NCBI GenBank assembly: GCA_043196285.1
Contig: JBBYJL010000005.1
Coordinates: 1 to 44,827, forward strand
From: JAKAFX01 sp043196285
Lineage (GTDB): Archaea > Thermoplasmatota > Thermoplasmata > Thermoplasmatales > Thermoplasmataceae
DNA length: 44,827 nt
Direction: 5' to 3'
The notes under the pieces are model-generated. The model saw nothing but the letters and a program-made list of their open reading frames with translations. It was not told the DNA's origin and made no database searches. The translations under genes and the position numbers were made by a program. Positions 25,150-32,927 of this stretch are shown in pieces. How positions within the stretch are numbered: the stretch's first letter is position 1; every line of letters starts with the position of its first letter.

Positions 25150-25442
25150 TATTCTCTAATCTCCTTTAGCAATGATATGTTAACCTTGCCGAATTTCCTG
25201 AATATTGCAATTAGTATGCTTATCCCGATAACTGATTCCACTGCAGCAATGGCAATTACCATGAGTGCCAGTATAATGGGTTGCATCGATCCGTAAGAAG
25301 ATGCTACAAGTGCCAGCACTGCCGAGTTTATCAGGATCTCAATTGAGATTAGCATCTTGATTCCAACCTTAGAGGTCATAACCCCATAAAGTCCCACAGT
25401 AAAGAGAAGCATGGCGAGAGTGTCAGCTATCATCAGTTCCAT
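25149..25442 (-). CDS. nuoK: NADH-quinone oxidoreductase-like subunit K
   Basis: NuoK is a small three-helix subunit in the membrane arm that takes part in proton transfer. The 97-residue protein shows MLISIEILINSAVLALVASS with the conserved Glu of helix 2, and LMVIAIAAVESVIGISILIA with the second conserved Glu in helix 3. Length and layout are standard. It sits 2 nt after the C-terminal half of the split nuoJ. Confidence 0.95.
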   Translation of the reverse strand: MELMIADTLAMLLFTVGLYGVMTSKVGIKMLISIEILINSAVLALVASSYGSMQPIILALMVIAIAAVESVIGISILIAIFRKFGKVNISLLKEIRE

Positions 25443-25444
25443 GT

Positions 25445-25663
25445 CTATTCCTCCCTTCCCGATATGTAAAGCATCCCAATTATCCCTCCAACCAGTATTA
25501 ACGAAATTAGCTCAAATGGAACCAGATACTCACCGAATAGGCTGTTGCTTATCGCAGCGATATTCTGACTTATACGTCCTATCGAGCCAGTGATCTGAAT
25601 TATCTCCACGAAAATAACAAGGAAGAAGAAGGCGGAAGCAAGCGCAGCTGAATATTTATTCAA
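25445..25663 (-). CDS. nuoJ: NADH-quinone oxidoreductase-like subunit J, C-terminal half
   Basis: This 72-residue protein carries the last two helices of subunit J: an N-terminal helix (ALASAFFFLVIFVEIIQITG) and a C-terminal one in the segment FGEYLVPFELISLILVGGII, followed by GMLYISGREE. The family form there is LFT-YLLPFEVASVLLLVAMIGA. It starts 8 nt inside the gene for the N-terminal half, in another frame. A split J is known from methanogen Fpo operons (fpoJ encoded as two genes), so this is probably a genuine two-subunit arrangement rather than a frameshift error. Confidence 0.85.
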   Translation of the reverse strand: MNKYSAALASAFFFLVIFVEIIQITGSIGRISQNIAAISNSLFGEYLVPFELISLILVGGIIGMLYISGREE

Positions 25664-25904
25664 CTTCCTTACCTCCGGTGAGCATTAAGGTGAAGACTAT
25701 AAGCGTGATAACCGCACCAACATAAACCAGGAGTTCAATAGCGCCAAGGAAACTTGCGCCCATGAATATGAAGAGGCCGCCCATTGAGAAAAGGAACATC
25801 ATAAGCCAAGTCGCAGAATGCACAATATTCTTTTCCCTAACTGCTTCCAGAGAAGTAAGTATAAGAAAAAGCGCAAATATAAGGAAAATTATAGTGAATA
25901 TCAT
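25656..25904 (-). CDS. nuoJ: NADH-quinone oxidoreductase-like subunit J, N-terminal half
   Basis: This 82-residue protein corresponds to helices 1-3 of subunit J. It has an N-terminal hydrophobic segment (IIFLIFALFLILTSLEAV), then KNIVHSATWLMMFLFSMGGL and LGAIELLVYVGAVITLIVF. The last contains the conserved Tyr of the pi-bulge helix (family form AxxQxxVYVGAVMVLFLFV). The stop comes right after LTGGKEVE, and the C-terminal half is the next gene. It overlaps nuoI by 4 nt. Confidence 0.87.
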   Translation of the reverse strand: MIFTIIFLIFALFLILTSLEAVREKNIVHSATWLMMFLFSMGGLFIFMGASFLGAIELLVYVGAVITLIVFTLMLTGGKEVE

Positions 25905-26344
25905 TTCTTAACCTTGTCCTCCTCCAGAGCCAGCTCTTCAGGAGAATATGTGAAGCTGTTCCGGGTTCTTGATGTCTCAAACACGTTGGTGAGATAAATT
26001 GCATCCGTGGGACATATTTCCTGGCAGTTCCTGCATACAGTGCAGGTACCGAAGTTCACGTCCGGGTAGATCTTTCTCTTGTTTCTGGGATTTTCCCTGT
26101 CAACGGGCTGCATCTTGATGCTTCCATTGGGACACACCTGCTCACATAGAGTGCATCCCACACAGTCGTCAAGTTTCAGGAAAATACGGAACCTGAATCT
26201 TTCAGGCATTTCGCGCTTCTGCTCTGGATACTGTACAGTAACCGGTTTTTCAAGGAGATGTTTGCCAACTGTTGCCATTCCTGCGATCATTCCAACAATG
26301 GGTATTCTTTTCTTGGGTTCTTCAACTTCCTTTACACCTATCAT
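25901..26344 (-). CDS. nuoI: NADH-quinone oxidoreductase-like subunit I (2x 4Fe-4S)
   Basis: NuoI relays electrons through two 4Fe-4S clusters towards NuoB. The 147-residue protein has the two cluster motifs CVGCTLCEQVCP (C61, C64, C67, C71) and CTVCRNCQEICP (C101, C104, C107, C111). A C-terminal extension of about 30 residues follows (NSFTYSPEELALEEDK), similar to complex I TYKY tails. It lies between nuoH (6-nt gap) and the N-terminal half of nuoJ (4-nt overlap). Because NuoEFG are missing, this subunit or an unknown partner must receive electrons from the donor. Confidence 0.96.
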   Translation of the reverse strand: MIGVKEVEEPKKRIPIVGMIAGMATVGKHLLEKPVTVQYPEQKREMPERFRFRIFLKLDDCVGCTLCEQVCPNGSIKMQPVDRENPRNKRKIYPDVNFGTCTVCRNCQEICPTDAIYLTNVFETSRTRNSFTYSPEELALEEDKVKK

Positions 26345-26350
26345 TAGTGT

Positions 26351-27391
26351 TCACCACCCCAATCCGAGGGTAAGCACTCCAACCAGTATCAGGTTTATGA
26401 ACGAAACCGGAAGGAGGTATTTCCACCCGAAGTTAACAAATTTATCGATCCTTATACGAGGAAGCGAAAGCCAGACTGTGAATGATATTAGGACAAGTAT
26501 GATTGCCTTTATGAAGACCCATATTGGGCCGATGCTGCTTGAAAACGGACCTGAATATCCGCCAAGGTAAAGGGTGGAAAGAAGTGTCGATCCCAAAAGT
26601 ATGGTGCCGAACATCCCCATGTAGAACATTGCAAACCTCATCCCGGTGTATTCAGTGGAATAACCTGATACAAGTTCGCTGTCGCTTTCTCCCATATCGA
26701 ACGGTGTATATGAAGCTCTTGCAACCATTGCAACGAAGAAGATGAATATTCCAAGAGGCTGCAGTATTCCATATGCAAGAAACTGAGCGGAAACTAGTGA
26801 GTCCATGTCAAGGGAGTTAGAAACCCTGGCTGATGCCATCATAACCACTGCAAGAAGTGAAAGCATCATTGGAACCTCAAACGAAACGTCCTTCGCAACT
26901 GCTCTTAATGCACCAAGAAGGGCGTATTTATTGTGGGAACTTATTCCAGCCAATAGTTCCCCTATTGGCATAATTGCCATAAGTGCGAAGATGAGTATAA
27001 CGCTGACTGTAGAATGTGTAGCGGTTACGCTCCCAAACCAGTAAAGGGATCCGTAGGGGATAAGAACAAATGCAAGCATGAGACCGATCAGTACCATCAT
27101 GGGAGCCACAACGTACGGGAAATTATCTCTCTCTGACGGAAGTATTGACTCCTTTCCCATTAATTTGAATGCATCCGCTATAAGCTGAAGAGACCCGAAT
27201 TTACCCACTCTGTTTGGACCGAGTCGCTGCTGTAGCCGTGCCATGAATTTCCTGAAGAGATATATCATCAGTATGAGCAGAAGCGCTATAACAATAAGGT
27301 AAAGAATGGCCTGAATCAGATATGAAACAGCATAACCGAGATCATGCCCGAGAAAAGAGAAAACGCCAAACAGTCGATCTAGTAAACTCAT
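26351..27391 (-). CDS. nuoH: NADH-quinone oxidoreductase-like subunit H
   Basis: NuoH anchors the peripheral arm and helps form the quinone tunnel. The 346-residue protein shows RLQQRLGPNRVGKFGSLQL (family QxRxGPNRxG), DAFKLMGKESILP, GISSHNKYALLGALRAVAKD followed by VSFEVPM with the conserved acidic loop, and SDSELVSGYSTEYTGMRFAM (family ESELVAGFxTEYSG). About eight helices are visible. It overlaps nuoD by 4 nt. Confidence 0.96.
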   Translation of the reverse strand: MSLLDRLFGVFSFLGHDLGYAVSYLIQAILYLIVIALLLILMIYLFRKFMARLQQRLGPNRVGKFGSLQLIADAFKLMGKESILPSERDNFPYVVAPMMVLIGLMLAFVLIPYGSLYWFGSVTATHSTVSVILIFALMAIMPIGELLAGISSHNKYALLGALRAVAKDVSFEVPMMLSLLAVVMMASARVSNSLDMDSLVSAQFLAYGILQPLGIFIFFVAMVARASYTPFDMGESDSELVSGYSTEYTGMRFAMFYMGMFGTILLGSTLLSTLYLGGYSGPFSSSIGPIWVFIKAIILVLISFTVWLSLPRIRIDKFVNFGWKYLLPVSFINLILVGVLTLGLGW

Positions 27392-28491
27392 CTGTCTATC
27401 TCCCCGAAAACAAGGTCTAAAGTACCTGCGATTGCAATCAAATCAGCTATCATCTTATCCTTGGCCAGCACAGGAAGCACTGACAGATTCTTGAAAGTAG
27501 GGCTCCTCACGTGTACACGGTATGGTTTCACTCCGCCATCACCGACAATGTATACACCAAACTCACCCTTGGATGACTCAGTCCTGGCATAAACTTCCCC
27601 ATCGCCTCTCAATCTGATCATCAGTGATTTTTTTGCCTTAGGGTTAAAGTAAGGTCCGTCAGGTATTTTTCCCACAGCCTGATCAACTATTCTCACAGAC
27701 TGTTTAATTTCCTCCAGTCTTACCATGAATCTGGCAAGATTGTCTCCTTTTTGCGATATTGGAATGTCAAAATTCAATTTATCATACACAAGATATGGTT
27801 CCTCTTTCCTGACATCATAAGGTACCCCGGATGCCCTGAGCATTGGCCCAGTCACACCATAGCTAATTGCAGTTTCCCTGTCGAGAACACCAAGGCCCTT
27901 ATTCCTGGAAATGAAAATATCGTTTTTCAGGAAAAGATTTGCAATCTCTTCCATTTTCTTTGGAAATTGGCTTATGAATTCCTTTATTTCTTCAATTATC
28001 TTTGGGGTGATGTCCTGATATACACCTCCAATGCTCATGTAGTTGTACTGTTGCCTTGTCCCGGATAACTCCACGAAGATGTTTAGTATCTTTTCCCTTT
28101 CAATAAAGCAGTAGAAGAACGGGGTCAGCATTCCAAGATCCAGGCCAAAAGCACCAATCCATACAAGGTGCGCTGCAATCCTGTTAAGTTCAGCCACAAC
28201 GACGCGTATCCACTGAGCCCTCTCGGGAGGTTCAACACCAAGCAGTTTTTCAGCGGCTTCCAGGAAACCAACCTCCATGTTCATAGCACCGACATAATCC
28301 ATCCTGTCAAAATAGACTATGTTGTCGCAAAAATAATCCATTTCACATAGTTTTTCAGCGTTCCTGTGCAGATAGCCTATGATAGGCTCTATTTCCCTGA
28401 CAATCTCGCCATCAAGTTTGAGCCTTAGTCTAAGTACGCCGTGCATCGATGGATGTTGCGGTCCCATGTTCAGCTCAACAAGCTGGGACAT
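27388..28491 (-). CDS. nuoD: NADH-quinone oxidoreductase-like subunit D (49 kDa type)
   Basis: NuoD forms the quinone-reducing site together with NuoB. The protein of about 367 residues begins MSQLVELNMGPQHPSMHGVL, with the conserved GPQHPSMHG loop carrying the quinone-contacting His. It continues with GYLHRNAEKLCE and ENNIVYF-like RMDYVGAMN, and ends LDLVFGEIDR, matching the family's D-x-VFGEVDR. I use ATG 28491, whose A is shared with the nuoC stop (TAATG); an in-frame TTG two codons earlier (28497) is possible. C and D are separate genes here, unlike the fused NuoCD of enterobacteria. Confidence 0.96.
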   Translation of the reverse strand: MSQLVELNMGPQHPSMHGVLRLRLKLDGEIVREIEPIIGYLHRNAEKLCEMDYFCDNIVYFDRMDYVGAMNMEVGFLEAAEKLLGVEPPERAQWIRVVVAELNRIAAHLVWIGAFGLDLGMLTPFFYCFIEREKILNIFVELSGTRQQYNYMSIGGVYQDITPKIIEEIKEFISQFPKKMEEIANLFLKNDIFISRNKGLGVLDRETAISYGVTGPMLRASGVPYDVRKEEPYLVYDKLNFDIPISQKGDNLARFMVRLEEIKQSVRIVDQAVGKIPDGPYFNPKAKKSLMIRLRGDGEVYARTESSKGEFGVYIVGDGGVKPYRVHVRSPTFKNLSVLPVLAKDKMIADLIAIAGTLDLVFGEIDR

Positions 28492-28949
28492 TACCAACCA
28501 TCCCCAGGATCGAACGTGGCATAATCTTCACCATATTCATCCATGTTGATATACTGAACATTGTTCAGATCGTAATCCTTTCTCAATGGATGCCCAACCC
28601 AGCTCTCTGGCAGGAACATTCTCCTTAAATCAGGATGTCCCTCGAATCGTATTCCAAGCATATCATACTGCTCCCTTTCATCCCAGTCGGCACTTTTCCA
28701 TAGTGATATGACGCTTGGTACTATGAGGTTGTCTGTGATGGTTTTCACCACTATATACTGGTTCTTTGCAAATGAATAGAGGTGATAAACAACCTCCATG
28801 TAATCCTTCCGATCTACACCTGTGATCAGAGAAAGATGATCGAATCCCTCTTCTTTCTTCTCGCGCATAAACTCCAGCAGATCAGATTTTTTTATGATGA
28901 ATATCGGACGGCCATCCTTTCCCTTCTTCTCCTCTATAATGTCAACCAT
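28491..28949 (-). CDS. nuoC: NADH-quinone oxidoreductase-like subunit C (30 kDa type)
   Basis: NuoC is a peripheral-arm structural subunit next to NuoD. The 152-residue protein shows FDHLSLITGVDRKDYMEVVY, then SLWKSADWDEREQYDMLGIR with the conserved W-x-ERE-x-xDM-G, and HPDLRRMFLPESWVGHPLRK, all hallmarks of the 30-kDa subunit. It ends YATFDPGDGW. It is 4 nt downstream of nuoB and its stop shares a base with the nuoD start. Confidence 0.95.
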   Translation of the reverse strand: MVDIIEEKKGKDGRPIFIIKKSDLLEFMREKKEEGFDHLSLITGVDRKDYMEVVYHLYSFAKNQYIVVKTITDNLIVPSVISLWKSADWDEREQYDMLGIRFEGHPDLRRMFLPESWVGHPLRKDYDLNNVQYINMDEYGEDYATFDPGDGW

Positions 28950-28953
28950 AATT

Positions 28954-29427
28954 TCACCTGTCAGTTTCCCCTCTGATCTTCTTCTGCAGGGTCATGATAC
29001 CATAAGTGAGTGCGTCTGGAGTAGGTGGACAGCCTGGAACGTATACATCGACTGGGACCACCCTGTCCACGCCCAAAACTACTGAATAACCCTTGACGTA
29101 AGGACCACCCTGTATCACACATACCCCCATCGCAATGACATACTTCGGGTAGGGCATTTCATCATATAGTCGCTTGACTCTGGGAGCCATCTTCTTTGTG
29201 ACAGTACCGGACACTATCATCAGGTCAGATTGCCTAGGAGAATTCCTGAATATTTCGCTGCCGAATCGTGATATGTCGAAATGCGATCCCTGCACCGCCA
29301 TCATTTCTATGGCACAGCACGCGAGACCGAAAGTCAGTGGCCACAGAGAATTACTTCTCCCCCATTCAAGAGCCTTTTCTATTGTCGTTGTGAGTATTCC
29401 TGCTTCCCCTGTTTTCAAGAAAGCCAC
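28954..29427 (-). CDS. nuoB: NADH-quinone oxidoreductase-like subunit B (N2 cluster)
   Basis: NuoB holds the terminal cluster N2 that passes electrons to quinone. The 157-residue protein has WPLTFGLACCAIEMMAV with tandem cysteines C37-C38, plus C103 in MGVCVIQGG and C133 in YVPGCPPTPDALTYG, giving the four N2 ligands. The start is GTG at 29427, inside the 3' end of nuoA (13-nt overlap). The family's second-motif sequence MGACxxSGG is MGVCVIQGG here, a small deviation. Confidence 0.96.
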   Translation of the reverse strand: MAFLKTGEAGILTTTIEKALEWGRSNSLWPLTFGLACCAIEMMAVQGSHFDISRFGSEIFRNSPRQSDLMIVSGTVTKKMAPRVKRLYDEMPYPKYVIAMGVCVIQGGPYVKGYSVVLGVDRVVPVDVYVPGCPPTPDALTYGIMTLQKKIRGETDR

Positions 29428-29852
29428 CTCATGTATCCTTGTTTAAAGGCATAATAAACCGCGAAAATAGGCATCAGCAGGAATATTATCGTCTCGATAA
29501 ATGGATAGATACCAAGAGAATAGAAATCAAATGCCCACGCTAGGAGCAAAACCATGTCAACGTCAAACAGTATGAATAGAAGTATTATCACATAATACTG
29601 GATATTGATAAAATTTCCAAATTCCCCCCTTGCCTTTTCACCGCTCTCATAAGGTTCTCTATAACTGGAATCCTTCACCGGAGGGTCCGATTCGTTGGCA
29701 AGGTTGCGTATGATATCACTGGGTCTGAGACTTACCCTGTTTGTCTTGTCATATCTCCTGAAGCCTATGGAAGGCAGAACGGAAAACAAACCTACTAAGG
29801 CCAATACCAACAGTACAAAAACTACTGCGAGGACGATGTATCCGTCTACCAT
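29415..29852 (-). CDS. nuoA: NADH-quinone oxidoreductase-like subunit A
   Basis: NuoA is a three-helix membrane subunit at the junction of the two arms. The 145-residue protein has an N-terminal helix (VLAVVFVLLVLALVGLFSVL), a hydrophilic loop with EPYESGEKARGEFGNFINIQ (family PYECGxxP-G-AR) and helices containing YYVIILLFILFDVDMVLLLA (conserved F-D-x-E/D) and FLLMPIFAVYYAFKQG. The usual Cys of the loop is Ser (YESG). It is the first gene of the operon, with a TATA box placed for a leaderless transcript. Confidence 0.94.
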   Translation of the reverse strand: MVDGYIVLAVVFVLLVLALVGLFSVLPSIGFRRYDKTNRVSLRPSDIIRNLANESDPPVKDSSYREPYESGEKARGEFGNFINIQYYVIILLFILFDVDMVLLLAWAFDFYSLGIYPFIETIIFLLMPIFAVYYAFKQGYMRWLS

Positions 29853-29871
29853 GCTACAGGATTGTAAGACG

Positions 29872-29880
29872 ATATTTAAG
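29872..29880 (-). promoter_or_regulatory. TATA box of the nuo operon (leaderless)
   Basis: On the minus strand CTTAAATAT is centred about 24 nt before the nuoA ATG (29852), the usual archaeal TATA-to-start distance. No ribosome site lies between, so the operon mRNA is probably leaderless. It would drive all genes down to 19719. Confidence 0.6.
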
Positions 29881-30027
29881 CATTTATTTTATGCCTATTT
29901 TATTGGCTTGGACAGTAATCAATAAAATTTGATAGAAGAACTTCTTTAGTACTGCCAGATTATTTAATCCATTAAGATAATTTATTCTCCAATTTTAATT
30001 GGACATGTGAATTTCTTTTCTGCAATA

Positions 30028-30051
30028 CTCTCACAGCGATCGTTGTGAGAG
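30028..30051. repeat. 24-bp near-perfect palindrome between PAC2 gene and nuoA
   Basis: CTCTCACA (30028-30035) and TGTGAGAG (30044-30051) are exact inverted repeats around GCGATCGT; only one pair in the dyad is a G-T type mismatch. It lies 3 nt after the PAC2-gene stop and about 175 nt before nuoA, both on the minus strand. No T-tract follows it, so it is not a typical archaeal terminator; it could be an operator or an RNA 3' hairpin. Confidence 0.6.
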
Positions 30052-30054
30052 GTT

Positions 30055-30798
30055 CTAGCCGTACATTCTCTCGGTGTTTCCTGTGCTGCCACGTTTCATT
30101 GAAGATATATTGTCTGAGAGCTCCTTCAGCTGTTTGTGCAGTTCACTGACCGCCTTCTGGAGAACATCCACGGAAATATCCAGAGAATAGATATCGTTGA
30201 GGGCGCTGATGAGTCTAAGTGCCCCATCAGGATCGGGTATCGACGTGGCAAATTCTGTTATAAGTGCCGAACTGCTTATGCCTTTCTCAATACACTGATT
30301 GATTATCGCACCTCCAACTCCGCCTATAAGAGCCGAGCTGGCTGGTTTTATACCGCTCTTCTCGTAGATTTCAAGTTTGTCTGGAGCAGCTACGCCATAA
30401 ACATGGCCATCATCCACGGGCACTGGAACCATGTCTCCGTCTATTATCATTATGTCAGAGGCCTTTATTGCCTGGAGCCACTCCACGATCACGCTTCCAA
30501 TCTCGTAAAGACCCTCATATTCAATCTGGGTCTCACATATCAGGACAACCAGGTCCCTCTTTCCGTTGGTATATATCCTGAATGGGTTTCGGAGCTTCTT
30601 TCCAACGAAGACCGCAACCGGCGGTATGTAGAATGACCTCATGTGGCCCACCTGGTCGAGACCAAGCTGCTCTATCACATAACTGAGTGAAAGAACACCT
30701 GCAGAAGTAGAGCTTACAAAACCTCCTATCACTATAGGATCCTTAAAAGGCTTATTGTCGTTCAGTACCATTCTAGTTTTAAGCAAATCAGCAGACAA
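30055..30798 (-). CDS. PAC2-family protein (proteasome assembly chaperone-like)
   Basis: PAC2-family proteins are related to proteasome assembly chaperones. The 247-residue protein shows the alpha/beta layout with PIVIGGFVSSTSAGVLSLSY near the N-terminus, RDLVVLICETQIEYEGLYEI, a central IMIIDGDMVPVPVD, VYGVAAPDKL, and ALIGGVGGAIINQCIEKGIS followed by LITEFATSIPDPDGALRLI. This GxxGxLL--EAT-YPDP-AA--L order is typical of archaeal members. A coiled C-terminal helix ends it. The frame begins with TTG at 30798; an ATG nine codons later (30771, MVLNDNKPFKDP) is the more likely start. It is monocistronic. The function in archaea is not settled. Confidence 0.85.
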   Translation of the reverse strand: MSADLLKTRMVLNDNKPFKDPIVIGGFVSSTSAGVLSLSYVIEQLGLDQVGHMRSFYIPPVAVFVGKKLRNPFRIYTNGKRDLVVLICETQIEYEGLYEIGSVIVEWLQAIKASDIMIIDGDMVPVPVDDGHVYGVAAPDKLEIYEKSGIKPASSALIGGVGGAIINQCIEKGISSSALITEFATSIPDPDGALRLISALNDIYSLDISVDVLQKAVSELHKQLKELSDNISSMKRGSTGNTERMYG

Positions 30799-31106
30799 GT
30801 GTATCCCTTAGATATTACAACTAGGTTATTTTAACATTGCTAGCAGGAATTCCCTTTTTGCAGGATAGTGTATGAAAGCGAGTGAAAGGCTTATTATTCC
30901 CGGAATATTGTGTTATCCGATCGTTGACAGAAGTGAAAGAGGTTGAATGGCATATTGCTTCATGTGTGCCCGCATCCATAAAATCAGATGGCTCATCGTT
31001 GCGGATAGAATACCTTGGGCTAGGGGGAATCCAAGTTCATGGAGATTCAACTGGCAACCTTTGAAGCGGGAAGCTTCCTGCCAAAGCTGGGATAGAAAGT
31101 CATGTT
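30799..31106. other. Gap containing IS-derived repeat copy C, 308 nt
   Basis: Between the PAC2 gene (upstream side, minus strand) and the gatE 3' end. The left part should hold the PAC2-gene promoter (AT-rich GTTAAAATAA near 30827-30836, minus strand). The right half is repeat copy C. A 60-codon plus-strand frame here is the remnant's reading, not a gene. Confidence 0.5.
30945..31090 (+). repeat. Dispersed IS-derived 3'-end fragment, copy C
   Basis: On the plus strand the frame reads SIKSDGSSLRIEYLGLGGIQ, then VHGDSTGNL and a stop, matching copies A and B residue for residue in the KS-x-x-x-x-L-IE-L core. It then contains GGGAAGCTTCC, nearly palindromic with flanking bases, about where copy B has an inverted GGGATC/GATCCC. 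It has the opposite orientation to copies A and B. Probably a decayed transposon end. Confidence 0.55.
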
Positions 31107-32927
31107 TCATCTTCCTGTAAGCTTTCGGATCAGTTCAACAACTGATTTAGGATCATAAGGCCTTTTAACCCTTTCCCGAAATACTGCCATGATCTGGCCA
31201 CTGCTGGATTTTTTTCCAGTTTCAATAATTATGTCACTGACAATTCTGTTGATTTCGTCTTCTGTTAAAGGCCTGACTGATTCGGATTCCAGAATTTCCC
31301 TCAAATTTGACCCATTCTCGTACATCATGGAGAGCCCCATTTCCATGGATTCCTTCTTCAGACCCTGCTTTCTCATCATTCCCAGCGCTTCAACCAGTTC
31401 ATTGTCAGGAATCGTTCTGCCAGTCTTTCCTTCCAGTTCCCCTTTCTTCTGCAATAGGAACCTTGCAGACCATCTTGGATCTTCAGTAGCTCGGGCGATT
31501 TCCTCGAACAGGGTAAGAAGGTTTTCAGAATATATGGTCCTGCTGTCCTGTACCGATATTCCGTACATCCTGGAAAGCCCTTCTGAAGCTTCATCTATTG
31601 TGGCAGGTAACTTCGCTGCCTTTTCGTCCACAACGCTTGGATTATAGGAAATGTATGGTATGTCAGTTTCCGGGTACATCCTCTCCTTTCCTGGCAGAGG
31701 CCTCATAAACATGGTTGTACCATCCTTCCTGATAGCCCTGGTTTCTGAGAGATTCAGGGACATGAGTTTCGCCAGTCTTTCCTTCACCGTCCTTTCTATC
31801 TCACTTGCAAGGGAAGATCTTGCCAGAACTATCATGAATCCGTCATTTTGACTGATGCCAATTCCCTTCACGATCTTATCCACTTCCTCATCATCAATTC
31901 CATATCCCGGAAGTTCATCGGAATGTATCATCCCGTTTATTCCTATGGAGTGAAGGGCATCTGCAATTTCTCTTCCCATTCTGAACTTTCCTGACTTCAT
32001 CAATCCTGAAAGATTTCTTGCCGGTGAAATAAGCACGGAGTTTCCCTTTGAAACCGAGTCTTTAATCATCTTGCTTCCTGTTGCAAGGAACAGAGGGGTG
32101 TAATCCCTGAACGAGATGCCTGCCTCACCAGTGGAGCCTCTTTCTCTGATTATGGAAACAGCATTGGCAATCCATTCGTTTCTTTCCCGTTCTGATCTTA
32201 TTGCATCCCGGATCTCGGAGATCTTTGACACTCCTTTGATCTCAATCCTGCCATAACCAAATGAAACGTTTACGTCCTGTCTTATAGCCTCAGCTGACTT
32301 CCTGAACCTTCCTGATGCCATTACAAGGAACGATACGGCTTTTGCAGTTTCCACGGCATGATCTTCATCTAATATGTCCGGTTCTGTTGATATCTCGATA
32401 AGTGGAATTCCCAGCCTGTCAAGGGAATACTTTACCATCTTTCCATCTTCCTCGGTCTTCCTCGCTGAATCTTCCTCAAGACATACACTTGAAATCCGCA
32501 CGTTCCCCCTGGATGTCTTTATACCGCCATTGATGCCTATGAGTGCCGTTCGCTGGAACCCTGATGTGTTTGAGCCGTCGATGACCATCTTCCTCATTGT
32601 GCATATCCTGTCAAATATTACACACCCAAGTTTTCTTGAAACAATCAGGGCAGTTTCCAGAGCAGCCGGGTCAATGCTGTGTGGCGGATCTTCATCCATT
32701 TCAACAAGGCAGGTATTGTCGGAGATTGAATATATGAAGTGACGGTCTCTCTCCTTCTCAAAACCAGCGGCCTGGTCTGTTATTCCCATCTCCCCGCTTG
32801 TGGCGAACAATCTTCTCGATATCCTTTCTTCGGTGAATGATTTTGCTTCTATACCACATCTACAGAAAAGTTTTCCAGTGTTGAGCTGAATGTGAATCTC
32901 GAGACCTATCTTCTCTCCTGAGATCAA
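31107..32927 (-). CDS. gatE: Glutamyl-tRNA(Gln) amidotransferase subunit E
   Basis: GatE recognises Glu-tRNA(Gln) and, with GatD, amidates it to Gln-tRNA(Gln), the archaeal route. The 606-residue protein begins SGEKIGLEIHIQLNTGKLFC with the GatB/E cradle fold signature GLEIH-QL-T. It contains MDEDPPHSIDPAALETALIV, NTSGFQRTALIGINGG, LGIPLIEISTEPDI and RQDVNVSFGYGRIEIKGVSK. An archaea-specific AspRS-like insertion is in the middle, and a helical YqeY-like tail follows (RLTE-like VRPLTEDEINRIVSDI). The length is normal. It overlaps gatD by 4 nt. The presence of GatDE implies no GlnRS. Confidence 0.96.
   Translation of the reverse strand: MISGEKIGLEIHIQLNTGKLFCRCGIEAKSFTEERISRRLFATSGEMGITDQAAGFEKERDRHFIYSISDNTCLVEMDEDPPHSIDPAALETALIVSRKLGCVIFDRICTMRKMVIDGSNTSGFQRTALIGINGGIKTSRGNVRISSVCLEEDSARKTEEDGKMVKYSLDRLGIPLIEISTEPDILDEDHAVETAKAVSFLVMASGRFRKSAEAIRQDVNVSFGYGRIEIKGVSKISEIRDAIRSERERNEWIANAVSIIRERGSTGEAGISFRDYTPLFLATGSKMIKDSVSKGNSVLISPARNLSGLMKSGKFRMGREIADALHSIGINGMIHSDELPGYGIDDEEVDKIVKGIGISQNDGFMIVLARSSLASEIERTVKERLAKLMSLNLSETRAIRKDGTTMFMRPLPGKERMYPETDIPYISYNPSVVDEKAAKLPATIDEASEGLSRMYGISVQDSRTIYSENLLTLFEEIARATEDPRWSARFLLQKKGELEGKTGRTIPDNELVEALGMMRKQGLKKESMEMGLSMMYENGSNLREILESESVRPLTEDEINRIVSDIIIETGKKSSSGQIMAVFRERVKRPYDPKSVVELIRKLTGR

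Noticed and set aside
26079..26570. Plus-strand 163-codon frame
   Set aside because: Antisense to nuoI and nuoH, both clearly coding on the minus strand.
30136..30636. Plus-strand 166-codon frame
   Set aside because: Antisense to the PAC2-family gene, with no recognisable features.
30882..31064. Plus-strand 60-codon frame as a gene
   Set aside because: Its conserved part is repeat copy C; copies A and B show the same reading with stops, so it is a remnant.
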